A DNA stretch of 32,305 nucleotides from Caballeronia mineralivorans PML1(12) (GTDB lineage: Bacteria > Pseudomonadota > Gammaproteobacteria > Burkholderiales > Burkholderiaceae), in assembly GCF_001028175.1 (NCBI RefSeq), contig NZ_AEJF01000212.1:1-32305 (forward strand). The letters run 5' to 3'. The translations under genes and the position numbers were made by a program. The notes below the pieces were generated by a model that saw only the letters and a list, made by a program, of their open reading frames with translations, was not told the origin of the DNA and searched no databases. This document shows positions 17,087 to 24,814 of the stretch, piece by piece (within the stretch, counting starts at the first letter, position 1; each line of letters opens with the position of its first letter).

Positions 17087-17812
17087 TCACGCTGCGCCAT
17101 CGGGAATGAAGACGTAGCCGAGACCCCACACGGTCTGGATAAAGCGCGGGCTGCTCGGGTCCGGCTCGATCAGCTTGCGCAACCGGGAAATCTGGACATC
17201 GAGGCTGCGGTCGAAGACTTCGTATTCGCGACCGCGTGCCAGCTCCATCAGCTTTTCACGCGACAGCGGCGCACGCGGATGACGCGCGAACACTTTCAGT
17301 ACGGAAAATTCGCCGGTGGTCAGCGGGATTTCCTGGCCGTTCTTGGTCAGCGTGCGGGTAGCGAGATTCAGTGCGAATTCGCCGAATTCGAAGACTTCAG
17401 TGGTTTCGGACGGCGCGCCGGGCAGTTCCGACGGTGACTGGCGGCGCAGCACGGCATGAATCCGCGCGACGAGTTCGCGCGGGTTGAACGGCTTCGGCAG
17501 ATAGTCGTCCGCGCCCATTTCCAGGCCCACGATGCGGTCGACATCTTCGCCTTTCGCCGTGAGCATGATGATGGGCGTGCGGTCGTTGCTGCCGCGCAGG
17601 CGCCTACAGATCGAGAGTCCGTCTTCCCCCGGCAACATCAGGTCGAGCACGAGCAGGTCGAAACGTTCTCGAACCCAGAGCTTGTTCATCGACGGCGCAT
17701 TTTCAGCGACATAGACATTGAAGCCCTGTTCGCCGAGATAACGTCGCAAAAGATCGCGCAAACGGGGATCGTCGTCGACTACGAGTATTTTTGAGGGATT
17801 TTTGGTTTCCAT
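17087..17812 (-). CDS. ompR: OmpR-family response regulator (OmpR/RisA-like)
   Basis: A 241-residue regulator. The receiver domain (about 7-120) has the acidic pocket DDD (13-15), phosphoacceptor D57 (LVLDLMLPGEDG), T85 and K107. The winged-helix DNA-binding domain (about 140-237) includes RSLDVQISRLRKLIEPDP and VWGLGYVF. The ATG at 17812 gives the normal family length. It is the first gene of the ompR-envZ unit. A tandem/inverted pair of TGTAAC-like hexamers lies 53-68 bases upstream and may be its own binding site. Confidence 0.95.
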   Translation of the reverse strand: METKNPSKILVVDDDPRLRDLLRRYLGEQGFNVYVAENAPSMNKLWVRERFDLLVLDLMLPGEDGLSICRRLRGSNDRTPIIMLTAKGEDVDRIVGLEMGADDYLPKPFNPRELVARIHAVLRRQSPSELPGAPSETTEVFEFGEFALNLATRTLTKNGQEIPLTTGEFSVLKVFARHPRAPLSREKLMELARGREYEVFDRSLDVQISRLRKLIEPDPSSPRFIQTVWGLGYVFIPDGAA

Positions 17813-17864
17813 GTCGGCATCTTAGCGCGATTAGAAAGATGTACGAGTTTGCCTGATTTCTGAC

Positions 17865-17880
17865 GTAACAGATAGTTACA
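17865..17880. promoter_or_regulatory. Candidate OmpR-family binding site (GTAAC-N5-GTTAC)
   Basis: GTAAC (17865-17869) and GTTAC (17875-17879) form a perfect inverted repeat with a five-base centre. Read on the minus strand it also gives TGTAAC and TGTTAC at a 10-base step, the spacing preferred by tandem-binding OmpR-type regulators. It lies in the gap between the divergent ompR gene and the serine-rich exported protein gene. Confidence 0.45.
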
Positions 17881-18077
17881 AAATTTACGGGGACTGTGGC
17901 ACGACATAAAGGTTCTATGCGTACACTCCTTTACCTAAGCCCGTCATTCGGTGGATACTCCATTAGTACAACGATTGCGCGTCAGCATCATGGCGGATTA
18001 ACCGTCACTCTCGCATGACACGCAAGCACGCCAAAGAGCCTGAGACTGTCCGGTTGTCGAGCAACGAAGGGAACAAC

Positions 18078-18554
18078 ATGAAGGGAGCGCGGCGGCGCAT
18101 ACCTGTGCGCACCAAGCGCATCATCCGACTAACGCTGATCGCTAGCGCGTTTTACGCCGTGTTTGCCACGCGCACAGCTCTTGCGCAACCATCGCAGTCT
18201 TCCAATCGCAGTTCGGCGGCGTTCGACCGGCCGGATTCGTCGTTGTCATCGTCGTCTTCATCTTCGTCCGCATCCTCTTCCCGGTATTCGAATCCAGAGG
18301 GCGACAGCTCTGATTCCAACTCACATCCACCCAAGAAACGCAGCTTCGACGGCCGCTTCATGCGCGCTCAGCATCGCATGCAAAAGCCGCTGGATGGCAG
18401 CCGCGACCTGCAGCCAATGCCGGCCATGCCTGCACCGCAAAGCGATCCGCAGCCACCCGCGCGGCCTCCGCGGCACTCTGTCATGACCGCAGATGAGCGG
18501 CGTCTGCTGCGCCAGCACATCGAGGAAGCGGTCAGGGATCTTTATAAGCGTTGA
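18078..18554 (+). CDS. Serine-rich exported protein of unknown function
   Basis: A 158-residue protein from the ATG at 18078, which has GAAGGG upstream; an ATG at 18015 in frame lacks a ribosome site and would bury the signal. Residues 1-37 are a signal peptide with a long basic n-region (MKGARRRIPVRTKR), a hydrophobic core and a possible ALA-Q cleavage. A serine run (about 54-69), a Pro/Gln-rich stretch (113-132) and a charged C-terminal helix (MTADERRLLRQHIEEAVRDLYKR region, 136-158) follow. No enzyme motif is visible. It is divergent from ompR and lies 148 bases before the DUF1800 gene. The protein is probably periplasmic and largely disordered apart from the C-terminal helix. Confidence 0.7.
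   Translation: MKGARRRIPVRTKRIIRLTLIASAFYAVFATRTALAQPSQSSNRSSAAFDRPDSSLSSSSSSSSASSSRYSNPEGDSSDSNSHPPKKRSFDGRFMRAQHRMQKPLDGSRDLQPMPAMPAPQSDPQPPARPPRHSVMTADERRLLRQHIEEAVRDLYKR
18237..18284 (+). repeat. Trinucleotide TCN tract coding for a serine run
   Basis: Sixteen codons of the TCN/TTG/GCN type (mostly TCG, TCT, TCA) encode a serine-rich run in the exported protein. In-frame slippage here would change the length of the serine spacer without breaking the frame. Confidence 0.7.
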
Positions 18555-18702
18555 GCGCTTGCGTAGTTGACCGGACTCGCGGTCAAGGCAAGGCTTGGCG
18601 GCTTTCAGCTCCGGACGTGATGCGCAACGGCGTCGCCGTGGTCAACGGGCATCGGCTCCTCGCCGTTGATTGACTTAGCACGGCCACCGGACCCGCTCTT
18701 CG

Positions 18703-20385
18703 ATGCCACTCTCCAGGCTTCTTCATTTCCACGCTGCTCGCGGTTCGCTGAATCGGCGCGATTTCCGCATTGGTATTGGTATCGGCACTGGTGCGATCGC
18801 GTTGTGCATGATGCTGGCCTGCGCGATGACGGCACAGGCGGCGCAGAACGTCACGCCGCACCGGATGCGCAATGTGCCTCGGACGGAAGAGGCAGCGGTC
18901 GATACTGATCCGCTGGATGCCACCGACGCACGTTTCCTGCTCACCCGAACCGGCTTCGCGACGAATGCGAGCGAGGTCACTCCGTATATCGGCAAAACGC
19001 GTGAGGAGGCAGTCGATGCCTTGCTCGCCGGCGCACGCACCGAAGCCGCTACGCCGCCGCCCGCGTGGGTCACGGAGCCCATCCCATCGGCCGATATACG
19101 CCGTGCATGGACAGAGGATCAGCGCCGTGACGACCAGCGCGAACAAAGCCGTCGATACGACGAGTTGCGCGGCTGGTGGGTACGGGAAATGGTGACCACA
19201 CGCTCGCCGCTCACCGAGCGCATGACGCTCTTCTGGCACGATCACTTCCCGTCCGCCGAAGAGAAGGTTCACTATCCGCAGCTCATGTTCCGGCAGAACG
19301 CACTGCTGCGCCGCGACGCGCTTGGCAATTTCGGCGACTTGCTGCATGCGGTCTCGAAAGATCCCGCTATGCTGCAATACCTCGACGGCGCCGGCAGCCG
19401 CAAAGGCCGTCCCAACGAAAACTTCGCCCGCGAGGTGATGGAACTGTTCACGCTCGGTGAGGGACATTACTCGCAGCGTGACGTGACAGAAGCCGCACGG
19501 GCCTACACGGGCTGGACGCTCGATCCGAATACGCTCGCCTACCAGTTCAATCCAAAAATCCACGACGACGGCGACAAGACCGTCCTCGGCCAGATGGGCA
19601 ATTTCGATGGCGATCAGGTTCTCGACATCCTCCTTGCCCAACCGGAAACCGCCACCTTTATCACGACCGAACTGTGGCGCGAGTTCATCTCCGAGACGCC
19701 GGATCCGGCGCAGATCGCGCCGGTCGCCGAGCGTTTCCGCGCATCGCACTACGACATCAAGACGGCGTTGCGGGGGCTGTTTTTATCGGAGGCATTCTGG
19801 GACGAGCGCAACTGTGGCGTGCTGGTGAAGTCGCCAGCGGAATTCGTGGTTGGCGCTGTGCGCGAGTTCGATATCGGTTACGCCGACCAGGACGCGACGC
19901 CGCTTGCCGTCCAGGTGCGCAATTTCGGCGAGAACCTGTTTTATCCGCCGAACGTGAAGGGCTGGCCGGGCGGTGAAAACTGGATCAACAGCTCCACGCT
20001 GCTCGCGCGCAAGCAGTTCATCGAACAGTTGTTTCGGGCGACCGAAGCACACGGCATGCGCCCGGCGACGGCCGCACGAGGGCCGGTCAATCCGATGGCA
20101 AGCACGATGGCAAGCCCGATGACGAACACGACGTCGAACATGATGTCGAACGCCGCCATGAAACCCACGCCGACGCCACGGCCGCGTCCTGGCTTGCGCT
20201 TTGATCTGGACGCATGGCTCGCGCAATACAATACGACGCCCGACGCGCGCCCCGATCTGTCGACGCAATTGCAGTTGCAGCGCGCGGTCCTGGCGGTTTC
20301 CCCGGCCGACGCCATCGAACCCGACGTCACGAGCAGCGCGTATCTGCGGGTCTTGCTGATGGATCCTGCGTACCAGTTGAAATAG
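18703..20385 (+). CDS. DUF1800 family exported protein
   Basis: A 560-residue protein of the DUF1800 family, whose function is not established. The N-terminus carries SLNRRDFRIG (15-24) followed by a hydrophobic core and AQA at 44-46, a twin-arginine-like signal. DUF1800 features are ATDARFLLTRTGF, LTERMTLFWHDHF, RPNENFAREVMELFTLGEGHYSQRD and the tail region FYPPNVKGWPGGENWI. A low-complexity Met/Ser/Thr-rich linker (about 465-490, with repeated MAS/MTN/MMSN units) precedes a C-terminal segment. The ribosome site before the ATG is weak, so the start is less certain. It lies nine bases before the DUF1501 gene; the pair is conserved in many bacteria and is presumably one functional unit. Confidence 0.9.
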   Translation: MPLSRLLHFHAARGSLNRRDFRIGIGIGTGAIALCMMLACAMTAQAAQNVTPHRMRNVPRTEEAAVDTDPLDATDARFLLTRTGFATNASEVTPYIGKTREEAVDALLAGARTEAATPPPAWVTEPIPSADIRRAWTEDQRRDDQREQSRRYDELRGWWVREMVTTRSPLTERMTLFWHDHFPSAEEKVHYPQLMFRQNALLRRDALGNFGDLLHAVSKDPAMLQYLDGAGSRKGRPNENFAREVMELFTLGEGHYSQRDVTEAARAYTGWTLDPNTLAYQFNPKIHDDGDKTVLGQMGNFDGDQVLDILLAQPETATFITTELWREFISETPDPAQIAPVAERFRASHYDIKTALRGLFLSEAFWDERNCGVLVKSPAEFVVGAVREFDIGYADQDATPLAVQVRNFGENLFYPPNVKGWPGGENWINSSTLLARKQFIEQLFRATEAHGMRPATAARGPVNPMASTMASPMTNTTSNMMSNAAMKPTPTPRPRPGLRFDLDAWLAQYNTTPDARPDLSTQLQLQRAVLAVSPADAIEPDVTSSAYLRVLLMDPAYQLK

Positions 20386-20394
20386 GCGGCCACC

Positions 20395-21612
20395 ATGAAC
20401 CGACGCGACTTCCTTTCGATGACCGGTGCAGCCGGCGCTTTCGCCCTTGCGCCGTCGGCGTTTGCCGCAGCAAGTCAACTCCCGGTCGAGATGCGCACGA
20501 CCGGTTATGGCAACGTGCTGATCCTGGTCGAACTGAAGGGCGGCAACGACGGCCTGAACACTGTGATCCCATTCGCCGATCCTGCTTACGCTGCGCTGCG
20601 TCCGAAGATTGGCATCAAGCGCGAGCAGGTCGTCCAACTCGACGACCGCACGGGCCTTCACCCCGCCATGCAGCCCTTGATGCCGCTGTGGAAAGACCGG
20701 CAACTCGCGATCGTGCAGGGCGTCAGTTATCCGCAACCGAACCTCTCGCATTTTCGATCCATCGAGATCTGGGACACCGGTTCGCGCGCCGATCAATATC
20801 TGCACGAAGGCTGGCTCACGCGTACGTTCCGCGCACAGCCCGTGCCGGCAGGATTTGCCGCCGATGCCGTGGTCATCGGTAGCGCGGAAATGGGGCCGCT
20901 CGCGAATGGCGCACGAGCGGTCGCGCTCGTGAATCCGGCGCAGTTCGAGAAACAGGCACGGCTCGCGACGCCGATATCGCTGAAAGAACGCAACCCGGCG
21001 CTTGCGCATATTCTCGATGTGGAAAACGAGATCGTGAAGGCGGCCGACCGGCTGCGTCCGCGCGCCGGCCAGTTCGTGCTGAAGACGCAATTTCCGGGCG
21101 GTGCATTTGGTACATCGATCAAGACTGCCATGCAAGTGCTTGCCGCCACTGATACCCCCGCCGGCGTGCCGCAAGCGGGGCAGGGCGTCGCGGTGATCCG
21201 CCTGACGCTCAATGGCTTCGATACCCATCAGAACCAGCCGGGTCAGCAGGCGGCGTTGCTCAAGCAGTTATCGGAGGGACTGGTCGCGATGCGTTCGGCG
21301 CTCCTCGAACTGGGCCGATGGAACGAGACGCTCGTCATGACTTACGCAGAGTTTGGCCGGCGGCCCCGTGAGAACCAGAGTAACGGGACGGATCACGGCA
21401 CGGTCGCGCCGCATTTCGTGATGGGCGGCCGGGTGAACGGCGGACTTCATGGCGTAGCGCCGGAATTGGCACGGCTGGACGGGAACGGCAATCTCCCTGT
21501 CGGTGTTGATTTCAGGCAGATGTACGCGACTGTGCTCGGACCGTGGTGGGGACTGAATTCCACCGCGGTCCTCGGGCAGAAGTTCGAGACGCTGCCTTTA
21601 CTGCGCGCTTAG
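20395..21612 (+). CDS. DUF1501 family exported protein
   Basis: A 405-residue DUF1501 protein. The N-terminus MNRRDFLSMTGAAGAFALAP is a good twin-arginine signal, ending near SAFA. Family motifs are LKGGNDGLNTVIPFADPAY, LHPAMQPLMPLW, YPQPNLSHFRSIEIWDTG, GFDTHQNQPGQQ and AEFGRRPREN...GTDHGTVAPHFVMGG. The conserved Asp and His residues suggest a metal-dependent fold related to the alkaline phosphatase/sulfatase superfamily, but no reaction is known. It is transcribed with the DUF1800 gene just upstream. Export in folded form by Tat would fit a protein that acquires its metal in the cytoplasm. It ends 37 bases from the convergent squalene synthase-like gene. Confidence 0.92.
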   Translation: MNRRDFLSMTGAAGAFALAPSAFAAASQLPVEMRTTGYGNVLILVELKGGNDGLNTVIPFADPAYAALRPKIGIKREQVVQLDDRTGLHPAMQPLMPLWKDRQLAIVQGVSYPQPNLSHFRSIEIWDTGSRADQYLHEGWLTRTFRAQPVPAGFAADAVVIGSAEMGPLANGARAVALVNPAQFEKQARLATPISLKERNPALAHILDVENEIVKAADRLRPRAGQFVLKTQFPGGAFGTSIKTAMQVLAATDTPAGVPQAGQGVAVIRLTLNGFDTHQNQPGQQAALLKQLSEGLVAMRSALLELGRWNETLVMTYAEFGRRPRENQSNGTDHGTVAPHFVMGGRVNGGLHGVAPELARLDGNGNLPVGVDFRQMYATVLGPWWGLNSTAVLGQKFETLPLLRA

Positions 21613-21649
21613 GCGCGGGGTATCAAGAAGCGAAGCGACCTCCCTGGAC

Positions 21650-22486
21650 TTATCTGACGCGCCAACTGATCCACAGTTTGCGGATAGGTGTCAGCGCGAT
21701 CCGCTGATGGAGCACCTGGAAGTTTTCGCGTTCTATCTCATCGAGTAATGCCAACGATAAAGCCGCTTGCGCGCGCAGCACGCGCTGTGTCGTGCGTTCG
21801 CTCGAGGGGATCGCGGCCAGAGACTGCTTAAGCGCTTCGCGTGCGCGGCCGGTCTGGAAGCGCATGAGGTCAGTGAACGCATCGCTGTATTTGCGGTTGA
21901 TGAGATCGGCCGCGGTGACATTGAAGCGCTGCAGTTCATCGATGGGGAAATAAATGCGGCCGTGGCGCGCGTCGTCGCCGACTTCCGCCACGCGCTCCGC
22001 CAGCATTAACGCCGTGCCAAGCGAGTTGGCCCAGCCCGGTGCATCATCAGGACGGCGTGCGCTCGCGCGGGCAACGATCAAGGCAAACGCGCCGCCGACG
22101 TTGTCCAGATAGCGCCGCAGACCCGGCCAGTCGAGATAACGTGCCTGATCGAGGTCCATGCTGAAACCGTCGACCAGATTTTCGATCGACTCCCGTCCTT
22201 GCTCGTCGAGAACCGGGGTGTTCACCTGATGCGCGGCGATTGCCTTCGTCACGGGGTGAGCAGGTTCGCCACCGAACAGGCTACCCAGTTCCTTTTGCCA
22301 CCAGGCGTGTTTGGTGCGGCCGATGGTGGGGTCGCTGGTTTCCTTGACGGTGTCTTCCAGCTCCCGGCGCAATGCGTAAAACGCTGTCAGAAGCGGCTGT
22401 CTGGCGGAGGGGGCACGACGCAGGGCGTAGTACGTGCTGGAGCCATCGGGAGCGGCTTTTTGCTGGCAGTAGTCGTCGAAGTTCAC
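21650..22486 (-). CDS. Squalene/phytoene synthase-like protein (HpnD-like)
   Basis: A 278-residue protein of the trans-isoprenyl diphosphate synthase (head-to-head) family. The start is placed at GTG 22486 because MNFDDYCQQKAAPDGSSTYY is the usual N-terminus of HpnD-type proteins; the upstream ATG at 22543 lies inside a terminator hairpin. HpnD makes presqualene diphosphate for hopanoid synthesis. The aspartate-rich motifs are altered: the first (usually DDxxDE) is EDTVKE (44-49), and the second reads AERVAEVGDDARHGRIYFP (163-181), keeping only the final acidic pair. No hpnC, hpnE or squalene cyclase gene is near. It may be an enzyme with relaxed motifs, as in other beta-proteobacteria, or a non-catalytic relative. 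Confidence 0.8.
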   Translation of the reverse strand: MNFDDYCQQKAAPDGSSTYYALRRAPSARQPLLTAFYALRRELEDTVKETSDPTIGRTKHAWWQKELGSLFGGEPAHPVTKAIAAHQVNTPVLDEQGRESIENLVDGFSMDLDQARYLDWPGLRRYLDNVGGAFALIVARASARRPDDAPGWANSLGTALMLAERVAEVGDDARHGRIYFPIDELQRFNVTAADLINRKYSDAFTDLMRFQTGRAREALKQSLAAIPSSERTTQRVLRAQAALSLALLDEIERENFQVLHQRIALTPIRKLWISWRVR

Positions 22487-22531
22487 GGCAATGGAAGGTG
22501 ATGACGGCGTGAGCCGATCGGTCCGGGCCAG

Positions 22532-22557
22532 AAAAAAAGCCATTGAAACTCAATGGC
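22532..22557 (-). terminator. Rho-independent terminator downstream of the transglutaminase genes
   Basis: On the minus strand GCCATTGA pairs perfectly with TCAATGGC (22549-22556 with 22539-22546, three-base loop), followed by seven U residues (22532-22538). It lies between the second transglutaminase gene and the squalene synthase-like gene, both on this strand. It contains the ATG at 22543, which makes that ATG an unlikely start. Confidence 0.88.
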
Positions 22558-22784
22558 TCGGGCGTGTTCTGGAGACAGGACAGGTAAGGGAGGACGAAGC
22601 ATTGTATTTACCGGTGCAGCAGAAACCTGGCTGACTGCACGCGATGTTCAGGCCGAATTATCCCCCGGATGGGGATGTGCTGCAAGGCGGGGCGGAACCG
22701 GCGCCACCACGCGATGTGGCGAGCCCGTTTCCGCTAAGTAAACATTAATTAGCATTAGTTAGAAATCCAAAGTAAAACAGATTG

Positions 22785-23588
22785 CTACTGCGGTTTGCAA
22801 ACCACATCGAATTTAAGCAGGGTCGTGGGCCCGAACGTGTTGCTGATAGCGACATCGGCGGCATCGCGGCCACGCGCCATCAACACGCGTCCCATCCGCG
22901 GCACGTTGTTACGCGCATCGAACGTCTGCCAGCTCCCGCCAATATAAGCCTCGAACCACGCGGCGAAATCCATCGACGTGTAAGGCGGCGGCATGCCGGC
23001 GTCGCTGATATAACCCGTGCAATAGCGCGCCGGAATATTCATCGCCCGGCATAGCGTAACGGCCAGATGCGCGAAGTCGCGGCATACCCCCTGACGCTCC
23101 TGATAGGCTTCCCACGCCGTTTTGGTCGGCCGCGCGTGCGCATAATTGAACACAATATGGTTGTGCACGAAGTCGCAGATAGCCTGTACCCGTGGGCGTC
23201 CCAGCGGCGTATTGCCGAACATTTTCCACGCGAAGTCCGAGAGCAGATCCGTCTCGCAATAACGGCTGCCAAGCAAGAAGACGAGGCATTCGTTGGGCAG
23301 GTTTTCAACCGGATGCTGCCAGCCATCCGGTCCGGGTTTTTCGAATTCCTCTGGCACCTCCAGCAACGCCGAGGTCGACAGTGCTATCTGGCCCTCGGGC
23401 GCGACGATCCGGCTGCACAGGTTGCCGAAACCGTCGCGATACTGCGAGATCGGCACAGGCGGATCGACCACCAGCAGATCGGCGAGCAAGACCTGTGGCG
23501 CGAACGAGAAATGCGTGTTCAGCATGAGAAGCATGGGTGTCGGTTGCGGACACTCGTAGACCAGCTCGTAACCAACGCGGAGTTTCAT
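22785..23588 (-). CDS. Transglutaminase-like protein lacking the usual catalytic histidine
   Basis: A 267-residue protein with an N-terminal bacterial transglutaminase-associated domain (about 5-80) and a transglutaminase-like core. The nucleophile is in place, C169 in RQGVCRDFAHLAV, as is the aspartate D224 (QTFDAR). The stretch that should read HAW(F)E reads MDFAAWFEAYIGG, so alanine A209 stands at the usual histidine position. The tail RVLMARGRDAADVAISNTFG is family-typical. It follows the other transglutaminase gene after 28 bases and ends before a terminator. Whether a neighbouring residue takes over the role of histidine is unknown, so activity is open. A cytoplasmic location is likely since there is no signal peptide. 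Confidence 0.85.
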   Translation of the reverse strand: MKLRVGYELVYECPQPTPMLLMLNTHFSFAPQVLLADLLVVDPPVPISQYRDGFGNLCSRIVAPEGQIALSTSALLEVPEEFEKPGPDGWQHPVENLPNECLVFLLGSRYCETDLLSDFAWKMFGNTPLGRPRVQAICDFVHNHIVFNYAHARPTKTAWEAYQERQGVCRDFAHLAVTLCRAMNIPARYCTGYISDAGMPPPYTSMDFAAWFEAYIGGSWQTFDARNNVPRMGRVLMARGRDAADVAISNTFGPTTLLKFDVVCKPQ

Positions 23589-23616
23589 GGGAGTGGCCTT
23601 TCTATGGAAGAGGACA

Positions 23617-24489
23617 TCAGCGGTTCTCGGTCACGCTGACCTCGACATCGAGGCCGCGGAACGAGCCGGGCTCGCCGTTCCAGGTTCCCCACAGCGGGAG
23701 GGCCTGATGGTGGTCCCATGCAACCGCGACGCGGATGAGATGGCGGTTGCCGATAATGCTGTTGGTCGGGTCGAAATCGACCCAGCCGGCGCCGGGGAGA
23801 TAAATTTGCAGCCATGCGTGCGTGGCGCCGCCACCGCGCGTGGTGTCATGATCGGGCACGAAGATGTAGCCGCTGACAAAACGCGCAGCGAGCCCCAGCG
23901 AGCGCACCGCGTCCATCATGAACACCGCGAAGTCCCGGCAACTGCCGCTGCGCAGGCGCAAGGTATCGGCCGGACGATTCACGCCTTTCTCCGTGCGGCG
24001 CACGTACTTGAAGTCATCGTTGATCGATTGCGTCATCGCGCGCAGCAGCGCCATTGTGCCCATGGTTTTGCCGGGCATGACAAAGCGCTTGGCCCAGGCA
24101 TCGACATCGCCATCCGGCTCCGGCCGATTGCGTGCGTTGACCAGATCCGACGCCTCCTCGTTCGTGTACGCAAACGGGAACGTGGCGGCGTAGCGCTCGA
24201 GCGCGTAATCCGGCTGCGGAGTTTCGAAGTGCTCGAGCGTGACTTCGCTCTCGAATGTCAGTTTTTTTGCCTGGCTATCGAACGTGGCGACGGCCACCGA
24301 GTTGTCGAAAATGTCGTGCAGCCAGCGCAACCGCGCCGGTTCTGGCGTGATCTTCAGTTGCATGGTGGCGAGGCGCAGATCGTGGCTGGACCTCGGCCGG
24401 AACATCATTCGATGCTCGCCGAAGTCCACCGGTTCCGAATACCGGTAGATGCTCGTATGCCGTACGGTAAAGCGCTGTGGCTCGTTCAC
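23617..24489 (-). CDS. Transglutaminase-like cysteine protease family protein
   Basis: A 290-residue protein starting at GTG 24489 (MNEPQRFTVRHTSIYRYSEP), chosen because the N-terminal bacterial transglutaminase domain begins there; the open frame extends upstream without family similarity. The catalytic triad is complete: C184 in SGSCRDFAVFMMDA, H224 in GATHAWLQIYLPG and D240 in VDFDPTNS. The family includes amide hydrolases and cross-linking enzymes, often beside an ATP-grasp and an alpha-E protein, neither of which is present here. It is cotranscribed with the degenerate paralogue downstream. The GTG overlaps the stop of a 34-codon ORF (GTGA), which suggests coupled translation. Confidence 0.87.
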   Translation of the reverse strand: MNEPQRFTVRHTSIYRYSEPVDFGEHRMMFRPRSSHDLRLATMQLKITPEPARLRWLHDIFDNSVAVATFDSQAKKLTFESEVTLEHFETPQPDYALERYAATFPFAYTNEEASDLVNARNRPEPDGDVDAWAKRFVMPGKTMGTMALLRAMTQSINDDFKYVRRTEKGVNRPADTLRLRSGSCRDFAVFMMDAVRSLGLAARFVSGYIFVPDHDTTRGGGATHAWLQIYLPGAGWVDFDPTNSIIGNRHLIRVAVAWDHHQALPLWGTWNGEPGSFRGLDVEVSVTENR

Positions 24490-24590
24490 CTGACTGCCCC
24501 GCTCAAGTGAAAACCAACAGGCAGGAGGCCGCTGGCAAACATGCTCCGCGACCCTACCGCGACTGTCGCGGCCTGATTGTTGAAAGCCAT
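24486..24590 (-). CDS. Possible 34-residue upstream ORF coupled to the transglutaminase gene
   Basis: An ATG at 24590 preceded by AAGGA at six bases opens a 34-codon ORF (begins MAFNNQAATVAVGSRSMFAS, ends SGAVR) whose TGA overlaps the GTG of the transglutaminase gene as GTGA. The peptide resembles nothing I recognise, and third-position GC (about two thirds) is lower than in neighbouring genes. It may be a leader ORF that sets translation of the GTG start, or a chance frame. The good ribosome site and the overlap are the only support. Confidence 0.3.
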   Translation of the reverse strand: MAFNNQAATVAVGSRSMFASGLLPVGFHLSGAVR

Positions 24591-24814
24591 TGTGGATCCT
24601 TGATCGAGGTGGCCGGATTCTCCGGACACCAGTTTTCAGGATACACGAGACGGTTCGGGCGAAAGAATTCGTTTGCGCCGTGGCTGGCGGCCCCATGCGG
24701 GATTTTCCCCGCGATGGATGCCCGCAGCCGTGCGGCCGCGCAGCGCGTTATGCCGGCGTGAGACTGTAGCCGATGGATGCCCTTAACCGCGCGGTTACTT
24801 ACGAAGAAAAGGCG
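24591..24814. other. Intergenic region between the sigma factor gene and the transglutaminase operon
   Basis: 224 bases between two genes on the minus strand, containing the presumed transglutaminase operon promoter. No hexamer pair is convincing. A perfect 12-base palindrome AACCGCGCGGTT lies at 24785-24796, just after the sigma factor stop, without a T-tract. Confidence 0.4.

Noticed and set aside
17897..17912. TGGCAC as half of a sigma-54 promoter upstream of the exported protein gene
   Set aside because: No GC element at the required distance (the corresponding bases are AAAGG).
22541..22543. ATG as start of the squalene synthase-like gene
   Set aside because: It lies within a terminator hairpin and adds 19 residues without family similarity; the family N-terminus begins at GTG 22486.
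24785..24796. Palindrome AACCGCGCGGTT after the sigma factor gene
   Set aside because: A 12-base self-complementary GC-rich word without a T-tract or second copy; can occur by chance.
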